A stretch of 64,000 bases of DNA. It comes from Symbiodinium natans. Lineage: Eukaryota > Sar > Dinophyceae > Suessiales > Symbiodiniaceae. Below are positions 39,301-49,039 of the stretch, piece by piece; within the stretch, counting starts at the first letter, position 1, and every line of letters starts with the position of its first letter. The translations under genes and the position numbers were made by a program. Where the stretch lies: assembly GCA_905221605.1 (NCBI GenBank), contig CAJNDS010000107.1, forward strand, positions 1-64,000, read 5' to 3'. The notes below the pieces were generated by a model. That model was not told where the DNA came from, searched no databases, and was given only the letters and a program-made list of their open reading frames with translations.

Positions 39301-40772
39301 TGCGAGTTCTTGCCGTCCGGGTGCCGGAGTAGCAAGGGCTGGGTCAAGGTGACGCCGAGCCTCAGCCGAAGTCGGATGTACGTTCACGAGGTCTGCAACA
39401 ATCTGCATCCCCTTCCCTTGACATTGGGCCGGGATATGCGTGCCCACTTCCACTCACACTTATGTGGGCAGGTCTGCAATTATGCTCCATATTCGAACCT
39501 GCGCCCGAAAAGCATTTTCGCGGCACGGCCCCGACAATTAACTTTGCCACGTGTTTCACAGATTCCCCTTTTTACTAACAATCCTGCCCCTTTCGCTAAC
39601 AATCCTGAATAGGGATGATAAACAAGGGGGAATATTTCAACGTATTGCGACAGCTGGCGACAATCGCCCCCCCCGAGGACTTTGCAGGTGACCCAGAGCG
39701 ATGGAGGCAGCGACGCCCGGCTGCACGGGCCTCCCCTGCGCCTGTGGGACTTCCCTGCATCGGAAACTCAACACCCCCTAAGCCCTTGAACCCTGAACCC
39801 TAAACCCTACAACCCTGTACCCTAAAGGCCTAAACCCCAAACCCCTATGCCCCGAAAACCCTTACAAATACCAGTCCAAGGCTTCCCTTTTCGCTGACGG
39901 GAAGGTTTTTGCCGTCGGCAACTGCGCTGACGACGTGCCTCGGCAGCACGGGACGCGGAACCCCTGCTATCCCCTGCTCCTAGCAGCCTTGAGGCTTTCT
40001 TGCGGGTCCTCCATCCTCCAAGACAAGTTCCTTTAAACCCTCAACTCCCCTTCCCATACCACATTTGCCCCAATCCCGAACAGAAGCCCCTTAACCCGAG
40101 AAACCTCCAAAGAGAGAGGTTCCTGGGTTGCTCCCGCTGCCGAAGAACTCGTTCCCTGCCGAAGAGATGGCGGCGCACGCGGTCCGTGCCATCGTCTGCG
40201 AGTGTGCGGTTAAGGGGTTTAGAGGGTTCAGGGGGGTTTTGGGGGGGCTTAGGGTGTTTAGGGTGCTTCGGGTTTTTGGAGGTTGAGGCTAAGGGCACCC
40301 CACACATGCAGGATGTGTCGACTCACTTGCCACTTCTGTGCCGGGGAAAGACCTCTTACGTCACGCATTCAGAGCTCTGGAATGTAAGGCCTCCCGTGAG
40401 CAGTAGGCTTAGAGACGTTCCCGGCAAGGAAACATTCGCCGCCTGGAGAGGAAGAAACCGATGAAGGCGTTTCACTGGGCCTGGCCGTCCAGTGTGTGCG
40501 CAACCAGCCTTGGATGGGAGCTCAGTGGTTAGAACGGAAATCAAAACGCCTCCACAGAAAGCGCTCGCTGCGGAGAGCCGCTCTGTGTTAATTCTGTTGC
40601 TCAACTTGTGTTTTCTCTGCAACTTTCTGCAACTTGAGGACCCAAGGACGGCGTGCTTCTGGTGAACCAGAAGCGGCCGGGGTCGGGATTCGTGGCCGTG
40701 CGGGGGCGCACGGTGGTGTGGCTGAAGGAGTTCATTCGCTGGAGCAAGGTGGCGCCGTGGCGATACGTCTGA
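36368..40772 (+). CDS. FAD/NAD(P)-dependent oxidoreductase (AIF/FSP1 or NDH-2-like), 13 exons proposed
   Basis: Proposed exons: 36368-36459, 36737-36812, 36947-37091, 37196-37271, 37353-37410, 37637-37701, 37903-37979, 38860-~39000, ~39106-39214, 39307-~39372, 39881-~39935, 40147-40203, 40639-40772 (stop TGA). Phases agree at the junctions I could check through exon 10. A hydrophobic leader (LALLLGLVALPESLSLV) precedes VVVVG+GGFAG, an FAD-binding GxGxxG. VTLVDAKE, FFEFSPGMVRPY and YCIISAGCHY follow, then a second Rossmann motif VAVIGAGYVG (NAD(P)H), VEYAAEL, a VFKSVGMQP segment, GWVKVTPSL, FAVGNCADD (flavin-contacting G-N-C, usually G-D-C) and AEEMAAHAVRAIV. Donors include GT and GC. The enzyme would transfer electrons from NAD(P)H through FAD to a quinone-like acceptor; the acceptor is unknown. 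The start exon was not found. Internal exon ends marked ~ are uncertain. Confidence 0.75.
36495..36680. repeat. CCCTAAA-type tracts in oxidoreductase intron 1
   Basis: Two C-rich blocks (36497-36545 and 36637-36672) lie in the 3' half of the intron, upstream of exon 2. A short GA dinucleotide run (36680-36712) follows. Confidence 0.88.
36832..36896. mobile_element. Introner/MITE-like element, copy E (one arm)
   Basis: GGGATGTTCCCCC...ACAGTCCTTCATGGGGATTATAGTACCCCCT matches the left arm and centre of the family; the right arm is missing or replaced by CCCTAAA repeats. It lies inside intron 2 of the oxidoreductase gene, 19 bases after the GT donor. Confidence 0.75.
38430..38660. repeat. Degenerate GAGGTTTCC repeats in oxidoreductase intron 7
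   Basis: Five diverged copies of an ATCGAGGTTTCCC motif at about 38431, 38496, 38556, 38596 and 38648, spaced 40-65 bp, each followed by dissimilar sequence. A 16-base C run lies further right near 38786-38802. Confidence 0.55.
39563..39638. mobile_element. Degenerate introner/MITE-like copy
   Basis: TACTAACAATCCT, a second CTAACAATCCTGAATAGGGAT, and AAGGGGGAATAT resemble the palindromic family, with a duplicated left-arm piece. It lies in the intron between proposed exons 10 and 11 of the oxidoreductase gene. Confidence 0.45.
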
Positions 40773-41500
40773 GAATCCCCCCCTTTTTGAATCGCCCTGC
40801 GGTTTCTCTGCTTTTACATGTGGACAAAAGATGGTTCTTGCTCGTACTGGGAGGGACCGCTACAGAGACCCTTTACAGCGTAGACCCCAAAAAGTGAGAG
40901 TCCATGTAGGGACACGAAGAGTCTCACTGATCGCGAAAGAGCGACTTTGATGCCTCCAGACGTCCTCAGCGCCCAGGGCAGGGGGGAGCGCGATTTCCAA
41001 CATCCCGAAATGCCAAAACGCCCAAAAGCGTTGACAGTTTCGCATTTGGCGAGCCCCAACGTCCAAAAGCGACGACAGTGTCAACGGCCCAAAGCGCAGG
41101 ATTCCACGACGCCATGCAAGCCACAAAAAACGCACGGGACCTAGGCGGATGGTGCGATTTCCACCCGAAGCACGATACGACATGCACGGGGCCTAGGCGC
41201 GAGGGCGATTACATATCCACGACGCCGAAAGAATGTAATCGAGGCTCGGGAATCCGCGCCCGAGCCTACGCTGTGGAAAAAAACATATCGTCCAGAATGC
41301 GACTACCGCTCGAGGAACAACGTCCGCGTTTCGCGCTCGTTTCGGGGGCGCCGGGCGAGCACCCCGATCTAACCTTCGTCTACCCTTGACGTAAGAACCC
41401 GATAGTGTTGGCACACTGTTTGGGGAATTCCCGAGTATGCGATCCATGAGACGTGAGGACGAGTGTCGGATGGGGCTCATCGGCACGCTGATCTGGAAGT
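40773..41500. other. Intergenic stretch with a short internal duplication
   Basis: Contains two related segments, CCAAAACGCCCAAAAGCG-TTGACAG (about 41011-41036) and CCAACGTCCAAAAGCGACGACAG (about 41056-41078), and CGGATGGTGCGATTTCCACCC-type sequence. It is CpG-rich compared with neighbours. The 103-107-residue frames on both strands show no domain. Confidence 0.4.
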
Positions 41501-41519
41501 TCATGCACTGATCCGGCAT

Positions 41520-41739
41520 TTCTCATCGCGAAGAGCTGCTCCTGAACCTACCTCTGCCTAAACAGCTGCGAGGACCAGATCCAGGGTGGTGAGTGCAGCC
41601 GAAACTGCCTCCACCCCATCTCAACACCGACATCTCACCCGATGGGCGGCAACTTGCAGCCGGCGAAGCTCTGCAAAGGTCCCTTTCAGGCTTCATTGAC
41701 CCCATGCCAGAAGCCGTGATCAGAGAAAGGCTCGTATAG
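41520..41739 (+). CDS. Exon-like segments, unrecognised
   Basis: REELLLNLPLPKQLRGPDPG ends at a good donor (GTGAGT at 41589). A second open piece reads DISPDGRQLAAGEALQRS then LSGFIDPMPEAVIRERL before a TAG at 41737-41739. Whether they belong together is unclear, because the sequence between them is short. Family not recognised. Confidence 0.4.
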
Positions 41740-41847
41740 GCTTCTCTTTGCCTAAAAACCCCCCAAAACCCCCCAAAACCGCCAACCCCCCCCAAAAAAC
41801 TTCCTAAACCGGCTTCTCTCTCCCCCCCTCTCCCCCCCCAACCGAAG

Positions 41848-42648
41848 CCAAGGTCGGCTCGGAGTTGGTCGGCTGGCTCTCACAGGAGGCCCAGACGAGC
41901 GCCCGAATGTTGGCCCGCAGACAGCACGTCCGCCTGCCAGGTCCTGCGCCGGGCCAGCTTCGGCGCCTTCCTTGGCCCTGCCTTCTTCACAACATTCTAG
42001 GAATATTAGCGGCAAATATCCATAGCAAGAGTGCGGGCAAGATGCCACAAGCCGGGCTTCTGCCACCTTCTTCTCATCTTCTCTTGGGGCAGAAGGGTAC
42101 AAGAAAAGAGAGAGAGCAAAAAGAGAGAGCGGAGAGCTGAGGCAAATGGGAGTGGGTTGCCGAGACCATCGATGCAGCGGCCCCGGAGCTGCCCCAACAA
42201 ATTTGGGGTTCAGGGTTTAGGGTTTAGGGTTTAGGGTTTAGGGTTTAGGGTACCTTTTTGCAACCTTCCTTGCACTTCAAGGCCATGGGCCAGAGTGAAG
42301 TCTACGACGTGGGCAGCGGCAGCTGCGACCAGGAGGGACGCTCCCTCCTCGCCGCGACCTGAGAAGGGACGAGAGCAGGCCCTGAACCCTGAGCGCCAAA
42401 CCCCGTAAGTTGCACCAATGAATCTTAGAAAGAAAGCCCTGAACCCTAAACCCTAAACCTTAAACCTTTGGGGATCGACTTCGTCTTCCGCTTGCTGCAG
42501 CAAACAAATACGCGAAAGCCATCCACCTCGTGGGGGCGCACAAGTCCGCTACAAAAGGAGGGGGGGGGAGGGCCCTCCAAGCCAGGACTACGCCGCGATG
42601 ACCGTGCTGGCCGAGCCCAAGGCCGCCAAGGCCTCCCTCCAATCTTGA
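41848..42648 (+). CDS. Gene with possible DEP-like exon; multi-exon, partial
   Basis: Exon 41848-41940 (after a C-rich tract and GAAG acceptor) reads KVGSELVGWLSQEAQTSARM and is flanked by a GT donor. GSELVxWL followed by a spaced Ala/Arg helix resembles the core of DEP domains, which target signalling proteins to membranes, but the match is short. Further exon-like pieces are 42285-42352 (MGQSEVYDVGSGSCDQEGRS), about 42500-42545 (NKYAKAIHLVGAHKSA) and a terminal piece about 42577-42648 (DYAAMTVLAEPKAAKASL, stop TGA). TTTAGGG tracts follow exons and CCCTAAA tracts precede them. Joining of the pieces is inferred. Confidence 0.4.
42205..42250. repeat. TTTAGGG-type tract
   Basis: Six near-perfect TTTAGGG heptamers in G-rich orientation after an exon-like segment. 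Confidence 0.93.
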
Positions 42649-42653
42649 GATGG

Positions 42654-42770
42654 GTTTAGGGTTTAGGGTTTAGGGTTTAGGGTTTAGGGTTTAGGGTTCA
42701 GGGTTCAGGGTTCAGGGTTCAGGGTTTAGGGTTTAGGGTTTAGGGTTCAGGTAGGGTTTGGGGTTTAGTG
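42654..42770. repeat. TTTAGGG-type tract
   Basis: About fifteen heptamers, TTTAGGG mixed with TTCAGGG, starting six bases after a stop codon; here the G-rich tract marks a 3' gene end rather than a donor. Confidence 0.93.
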
Positions 42771-42997
42771 TGTTTCAAGAATATCTTCGCAGGTTCGTCT
42801 TGACCACTGGCAGCTGTTTTGTGACGATGAGTTGCGTCTACTTCACGGTTTTCAACTTGCATTTCTGTGTTCGAGGACTGTTGCTTTTGCCGGTGGGGGT
42901 CTGGAGGGAGGACGGCATTCTTTCTGGGGGCGCATGCATGGCGGCTTGAGATGCCCCCTTCTGTAGTCGTGGTAGGCCTTTTTCACTCCCGAGCCCA

Positions 42998-44136
42998 ACC
43001 AAGCACTTGGACCCAAAGCCCTCGCAGTCCGTAGTGCAGGTACTGCAGCAGCTTCTTGACTCAGGCGTCCGGCCAAAGGTAGACAATGCCCGCTCCCCGG
43101 GAAGTCCGGCGTTTGGACTCTGCTTTTTTCCCCTTCGCTCCCTTCAGCAAGGGGAAAAGAAGGTGGGGGGGGGGGCCTACACCCTAAACGGTAAACCCTA
43201 AACCCTATGCCTATACCCGAAGCCCTAAACCCCGAAAGTTGTTGAATATGGCAGTATGGAGAGCTTCAGGGCCCATCGAAGCCACGGTGCCGAGGAGGGG
43301 CTCACGGCGCTGCACTACGCGGCCTTTGCTGGCTCTCCCGATGCAGCGCGCGACTTATTTCGCCCCATGGCTCTTGGCTCCCCCTGAACATCCTCAAACT
43401 TCCCTGGAGATACTCGCGGGGTCTGGGGAGGGGGTCGGCTTTGAGGTCGCGTTGCTTCTTCGCTCAAAAGCGTTCTACGACGTGAGAGCCCATGGAGGCG
43501 CACCCTCCCCACACGAGGTGATGAGTAGGGCCTGATTTTGGGTGATTTCGGCCGTAGTTGGTTGACCATTGAGTTGGCAAAGGGTCGAAACGGCTTAGGG
43601 TGATATTTGGGATATTTGTGTGGGGCTTGGGGTTTCAAACGGTTTTGGGAAGGGTTGCTGTGCAATTGGCTTGCTTCTTACCTCTCAGGGGTTGGCCGAG
43701 AGATGCAGTCTCCGAAAGGGCTTTCGTTGAAGCGGCCAGCTCTCAGCCTACAAGCCCATCAAACCCTAAACCTCAGAGAGACTGTCCAGGAATCACGCCG
43801 CTGATGCTTGCAGCGCCAGGGGCCTTTCGAGACGTTTGGGTTTCTCTTTGCTTGGGGAAGGGATCCCCCCTGCTGGGAAGTTGGGGCTTGAGGGCTTGAG
43901 CGCGATTTCCGGATCCTCTGAAAAAGAGCTGGGTGAAGCGGCGCCCTCGCAGACCTAGCATCGTTGATTCCTAGAGTCGTCAACAGCCCTCAGAAGAGCC
44001 CTCCCCCAAAAGCTAGAGAGCCCAAATCCGGTGAAAGCAAAGAGAATCACGCATGGAGCCTGAGGCTTTCTGGAAGCCTCCCGTGCGCGCGGCTGCTTTG
44101 GGAGCATGGCGCAGACGTGTCGGCCGTGGACGCACA
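42998..44136 (+). CDS. Ankyrin-repeat protein gene, multi-exon, partial
   Basis: Exons: about 42998-43077 (LDPKPSQSVVQVLQQLLDSG), 43239-~43372 (VEYGSMESFRAHRSHG, then EEGLTALHYAAFAGSPDAAR), about 43791-43826 (GITPLMLAAPGA) and about 44076-44136 (ARLLWEHGADVSAVDAQG). TALHYAA, TPLMLAA and LLxxGADVSAVDxxG are ankyrin-repeat consensus pieces, in the right order for two to three repeats each cut by introns. Such repeats mediate protein binding; the partner is unknown. C-rich tracts precede the 43239 and 43791 exons. Start and end of the gene are not determined; splitting of single 33-residue repeats over several exons is unusual. Confidence 0.6.
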
Positions 44137-44139
44137 AGG

Positions 44140-44880
44140 CCCACAACATTTTTTTTGGGTTGAGGGTTTTGAGGGCTCAGCGCGGGCCCCAAATTGGCGT
44201 GCGCCACGCACTTTGTGGGTTTCAGACTCGTTTTGCTGCGGAGGTTTGTTTTCTGTTCTGCTCAGGGCCTTGCTGGGGCTCACAAACATGCCGCAAAAGG
44301 CTGAAGGGCAGCTTCGTCCCATTGTTTTAAGTTTTTGGGAAGTTTTGGGCTTCCTGTGGGTTTGCGGAGGGCTCGGCGAGATCCTCTGCAGAAGCTGTGA
44401 AATGGGAGGTCAGACGGCGGCAACCTGGGTCTGTGCCTGCCCTCAGCCCTGCAGGTTCTTAGTAGGGCTTAGTAGGGAATGTCCGATTAAGACCTGATTC
44501 TGCAAGGAGTGGAGGGATTCGAATGAAATGGCGCTGCTTGGGCGTAGGCGTAGGACCTTGGGGAGCTTAGGGAGCTTAGGGAGCTTCGGGTATTGTTTGT
44601 AGGGGTTTATATATAGGCTTTAGGGAGTGTAGGTTTTTTTTTTAAAGTGAGGCCTGGGCTGTGGGGAGCCTCCCTCGCGAAGTGGCCGCCATCGGCTCCT
44701 GAACAACGGGTGGCTGCCTGAGAGCTGCGGAAGTCGCAGGCCCCCCAAGTTAGCCTCCCCACGGCCTAACACCCCAAGCCCAAAAGGGTCGAAGTTCCAA
44801 AAACATCTTAAACCCCAAAGGGAGCCAAAGCCCGAAAGAGAAAGGCTGGGGGTCAACTCCCTCTGCCTTGCTTCGACCCT
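44140..44880. other. Intron/intergenic stretch with G-rich then C-rich half
   Basis: G-rich GAGCTTAGG/GGTTTA sequence (about 44550-44640) and C-rich AAACCCCAAAG sequence (about 44760-44835) bracket a small possible exon (44655-44740). Exon-like pieces near 44255-44330 and 44385-44455 lack a recognisable domain. Confidence 0.4.
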
Positions 44881-44886
44881 TCGCAG

Positions 44887-45064
44887 CCAGACATCGTCAG
44901 CCTCCAACGCTTCCAACTCGCCCAAGCTTACCGAAGCTCGGGTCTGGGGCCCCGAGCCTGAGGCCTGAGGAGTTCAAGGCCATGGGCGGCATCAGCGGGG
45001 CACCCAATCCTTCGTTCCTCTTCTGTTATCTTGTGTTTTCCCTCCCCCCCCCTCCCCCCCCCCT

Positions 45065-45157
<93 letters not shown>

Positions 45158-45731
45158 GCTCGCTCTCCCTACCCCCTACACTTAATCCACTAAACGCGGG
45201 TACCCTAAACCCCTAAACCCTAAAATGTAGACCCTAATCCCTAGATATCTTCGGCCGAAGCTCCCAGAAGTGATCCAGGCAGCGGCCTTCACGAGGCCCT
45301 CGACCGGCGGCGGGCGCCGGCTTCCCAGATTTGAGCTGGAGTCAGAACCCATGGGGTTGGGGTGTGCATGGTTTTGGGTTGAGGGTTCTATGGGGTCCTA
45401 AAAGAGACTCTACACCCCCAACCACTAGGATCCCCTTTTTGGGGCTGAGGAGTGCTTGATTCGCTGGGAGCTGGGCAAGCGACACACGGCAAACTTTCCC
45501 AAACCCCAAACCCTAAGCCCCATTCCCAAACCCCAAACCCCAAACCCCAAACCCCAAACCCCAAAACCCCACAAACCCCACCCCCCCCCCCCCCCCCCCG
45601 AGAACCTCCAACCCACAGTTGCAACCCCAACAAGGCCCGGTGCTGCCGAGCCCTGGGGCGGGCCTGACCGCCGCGAGCTTCTGGGAGACCTCGCAGCAGC
45701 CCCGGGAGAGTCGAACGTCGCGGGTTCCTAA
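44887..45731 (+). CDS. Exon cluster of an unrecognised gene
   Basis: Exon-like pieces: 44887-~44960 ([18 protein letters not shown]), about 45249-45325 ([20 protein letters not shown]), 45430-~45490 ([19 protein letters not shown]) and about 45619-45731 ([20 protein letters not shown], stop TAA). Each later piece is preceded by a CCCTAAA/CCCCAAA-type tract and AG. A long (CT)n tract sits in the first intron. No domain is recognised. Confidence 0.35.
45070..45154. repeat. (CT)n microsatellite
   Basis: Uninterrupted CT dinucleotides after a C-rich tract. Confidence 0.97.
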
Positions 45732-45754
45732 GGGCCCTCTTCAAACATGTAAGG

Positions 45755-45901
45755 GGTTTGAGGGTTTGAGGGCTTGAGGGTTTAGGGTTTAGGGGTTTAG
45801 GGTTTAGGGATTTAGGGTATAGAGGCTTTTAGGCGGTTCAGGGGTTTGGGGTCCAGGGTTAGGGTTTTGGGGTGGTGGGGGGGGGGGGGGGGGGGGGGGG
45901 G
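45755..45901. repeat. TTTAGGG/TTGAGGG tract ending in a 25-base G run
   Basis: G-rich heptamers (about 45755-45860) follow a stop codon at 45729-45731. 45877-45901 is pure G, a likely assembly-fragile homopolymer. Confidence 0.93.
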
Positions 45902-46064
45902 AGCTACCTTGTGTCCCCTTCTTTCCACCCTGAGCTTCGGCCCAGACTTTCACATCTTCCAAATGGTCTTTCCGGCCCTGGTCTCGTAAGAAGCAGGCTC
46001 AAGGAAAGCCATTTTGGGAAGTTTCGAAACCCCAAAAAGGCACCTTGAGACTTGCCAGCCCTTT

Positions 46065-47145
46065 CCCGCTGCGAGGTGGACCGCCTCTGCGCCTCCCCGT
46101 CCTTCGAGGGCCCGGCTTCCCCCAGCGGGGCGCAGGCCGCGCAGCAGTGGATGCCGGGCCCCGACCATGGGGGAGTTAGAAACCCTTATAAGCCCCGAGA
46201 CCCCCCTAGACCCCCCTAGACACCCCAGACACCCCTTAGAGTGACTGGTCCGGGGTATGCGTCGCCAATGTTGCAGTCGGTTCGGCAAGGATATGGGCTC
46301 GAAATGTTGGAGTCTAGAATCGAGTAGTGTAGCAGTTCAAGCGATGCTCTTCACATTTTCAGTTGCTTAGTTCTAATTGGGAGCGTTTCAGTTCTCCTCG
46401 AGTCTCAAGATATTTCAATGACTGCAAAATGAATTTAAAGAACTCAAGGGCATCTGATGAAAATAGATTGAGGTAAGCACCTGGTGCATCGAAATGTTAT
46501 TCAGAATTCGCTCTTCTCACGAAGGCTCGTCCCCATGGAGCCAGTGGAGTATCTTACCAGCCGTAGGTTGAACCCCTCAACCCTACACCCCAAACCTAGA
46601 GACCCTAAGACTTAACCCCAAACCCTACACCCCAAAACCCTAGAACCCCGACCACCCCTGAGCTAAGGCCCATCTTGCGGGAAGCCTCGAAGCCCGGCCC
46701 AGTGCGTCCCCGCCTCGTGAATGAAGGGTTTGGGGGTTCGGGGTTTCGGGTTTTTGCATGCTGTGACGATAAATTAAGGAGAGGACCGGCCATAGAGCAA
46801 GAAATTTGCATGCTCGCAGTTTCGAGTGGTCCAGGGCTCGCACCAGCAGAACCGGGCCCATCATTGGGAGAACTGGCCTTTCAGGTTTCCGACAGTTTCG
46901 GCCAACCCTAACATTCCACTAAGCTTCCTGAACTGAAGAATAGGGGGCCCTTAAGCCCTTAAACCCTAAACCCCAAAACCCCAAAACCCCAAAGCTCCAA
47001 AAAGCCCTAGAACCCTAGGAGGGCTCTGGATCGCAGGGGCTCCTTGTGCTTGTACCTTGGCTTGGCTGTACTGAGGCTGCGGCTGCTTCGCAGAGCTGTA
47101 TGTTCGACTTCGCCGGAGCCAAGGCCTGCCCGTTACACAAACGGT
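46065..47145 (+). CDS. Exon cluster, unrecognised
   Basis: Exon-like pieces: about 46070-46165 (CEVDRLCASPSFEGPASPSG), about 46660-46725 (ELRPILREASKPGPVRPRLV), about 46790-46885 (EICMLAVSSGPGLAPAEPGP) and about 47036-47145. C-rich tracts precede the second and fourth (46575-46650 and 46950-47010), and a G-rich GGGTTTGGGGGTTCGGGG tract follows the second. The region after the first piece is an exception, being C-rich. No domain is recognised; coding status is tentative. Confidence 0.28.
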
Positions 47146-47157
47146 CACCCTAATCTT

Positions 47158-47256
47158 GGGATGTTCCCCGTTACACTAACAGTCCTTCATAGGGATCATC
47201 GTGCCCCCCTTCTTCCAATGCCGATTAAGGACTGCTAGGATAAGGGGTAAGATCCC
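47158..47256. mobile_element. Introner/MITE-like palindromic element, copy D
   Basis: GGGATGTTCCCCGTTACACT with following AACAGTCCTTC at the left and AAGGACTGCTAGGATAAGGGG with TAAGATCCC at the right: 99 bp with complementary arms and a GGGATCATCGTGCCCC centre. Confidence 0.85.
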
Positions 47257-48280
47257 AACCCTAATCCGTTAAATGCTTTCAATTCTGGGTCTCGGGGGTT
47301 TTGGAGCTTCGCCTGAGTATCCTTGGGTGCAGCAAGCAAGCTCCAAGAAGTGGCAATGACCGTCAAGAGAAACTCCTTGAACACTCAACCTTAACACCTT
47401 GGGAACTTCCAACCCTCAAGCCTTCAAACCGATTCAAACCGACCCAATCAACCCTCCAAGCCACTCTGGGCCATGAGAGCCTTGCCAGCTCCTGCTGGCA
47501 GGCCTCTGCATCCCGCTGTTGGGCGCCGTTCTCTGCAGCGCCATTCACCAGGGCCGATATTGGGGAGCGCCCAGCTCGGACGTCTCCGTCTGCCTTCAGA
47601 GCACGGTTTGGCCCGTTCAGCTGTTTGCTTCCTGGATAGCCCAAACCCTAGACCCCTAAACTCCAAGCTCCAAACCAAAACCCAAAACAACCCAGAGGCC
47701 CTAAAGCCTGAAAGCCGTAAAGCCTGAAAGCCCGAAGCCCCAAGCCCTTGAACCCTGAAAGCCTTGAAGCCCGTCAATCCCCGTTAAGGGCGCAGCTCCC
47801 ACCGCAACGCTTCCCAGGAACAGCTTTGCCGGATGCTCCTGCGAGAAGCTGTTGACCTGCCGGCCCCGTCCTTGCACTGCTGCCGCTGCTTCTTTTTACT
47901 GTGGCACCTTCTATAAGCCTACAACTCTAGAAATCCGGGGCTAAGGGTTTATGATTTATGGATTTAGGACAGCAGGGCCTTTTGGGAATATTCGGGAATT
48001 CATTCGGTACCCTCCCCCTACACAACCCTGTCCGGGATGGTTGTGCCCTCGACCCTGAAACCCTAAGCAGCCTACATCCTAAAGCTTTAAGTCGCTGTCA
48101 AGAGTAGAGTTTCGAAGGCACCACTAGACAGAGGCACCTCCAGTAGCCCAACAGCAGCGCTTTGTTTATTTTCTTTCGAGAGCTGCGAGCATGTGTCAGA
48201 TTCTACAGGGCTGGTTTAGGGCTTTAGGGGTTTGTGAGATGAGGGGTTTAGAGGGTGTAGGGTGCTGTGTAGAATCAGAA
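47257..48280. other. Mostly unannotated stretch
   Basis: Contains CCCTAAA/CCTGAAAG-type C-rich tracts (about 47640-47780) and possible exon-like pieces at about 47475-47560 and 47795-47880 without recognisable domains. Confidence 0.35.
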
Positions 48281-48287
48281 GTCAACT

Positions 48288-48606
48288 CTTTGACTCCGGA
48301 CCATCGGGATCGCCTGAGTGCGGCGTTCCTTGCGGAGGTCACTGGCAAGCTGCCTGATGGGCGATCCATCGTAGAGAAGGCCAGGGCATGCCAGGGGCAA
48401 GCTGTGCAATTCGGGCCTGCTTTAGCAGGCTAAACACGCAAGAGGTGTCTATAGGAGCAAACCCTAGGAGCAATCAGGAGCAATCAGATCTGCGTATGAG
48501 GCCCTGGATCTGGGCTGGGACGAGGTTGCCTTGCTGCTCTTTGTGCCTCAGCTCTGTGATTCGAAGTGTGGGGTTGCTTTCTTCTCCAAAGACTCCGAAG
48601 GGTGTG
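48288..48606 (+). CDS. Two exon-like segments, unrecognised
   Basis: 48288-~48408 reads NSLTPDHRDRLSAAFLAEV then TGKLPDGRSIVEKARACQG. 48490-48606 reads YEALDLGWDEVALLLFVPQL then CDSKCGVAFFSKDSEG. Both have strongly protein-like composition in one frame and AG at the left edge. A G-rich tract (48210-48265) precedes the first, and the long pure CCCTAAA array follows the second. Family unknown. Confidence 0.4.
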
Positions 48607-48622
48607 TCGGTTTAGCAGCGCA

Positions 48623-48800
48623 CCCTAAACCCTAAACCCTAAACCCTAAACCCTAAACCCTAAACCCTAAACCCTAAACCCTAAACCCTAAACCCTAAAC
48701 CCTAAACCCTAAACCCTAAACCCTAAACCCTAAACCCTAAACCCTAAACCCCTAAACCCTAAACCCTAAACCCTAAACCCTAAACCCTAAACCCTAAACT
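48623..48800. repeat. Longest interstitial telomere array (CCCTAAA, about 25 copies)
   Basis: Nearly perfect heptamers over 178 bp with a single CCCCTAAA irregularity. The purity suggests recent expansion or a telomere-repair patch. Confidence 0.97.
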
Positions 48801-48884
48801 CTTAAGCTTAAGCCTGAGTGCTCAGCTTAAGCCTTCTTACGTACAGGAGCGTACCACACCTTGACGGGAATGTAAACAAATGAC

Positions 48885-48995
48885 CTTCTAAGTCTTACCT
48901 AGAGGTAAATGGTAATTATAGAATATAATTACAGCCATTTACAGGTAAGTGCATGTCTGTATACAAATATTCTTTAATATTTCTATAGACAGTAC
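48885..48995. repeat. Left flanking direct repeat of the 350-bp array
   Basis: AGTCTTACC-AGA-GTAAATGGTAA... ACAGCCATTTA ... TAAGTGCATG-TCTGTA recurs at 50870-50975. This copy holds an imperfect palindrome (AAATGGTAATTATA / TATAATTACAGCCATTT). Confidence 0.8.
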
Positions 48996-49039
48996 TGTCA
49001 GTACTAATACAAGAGTTATTTAACGCCCTAAAACCCTGA

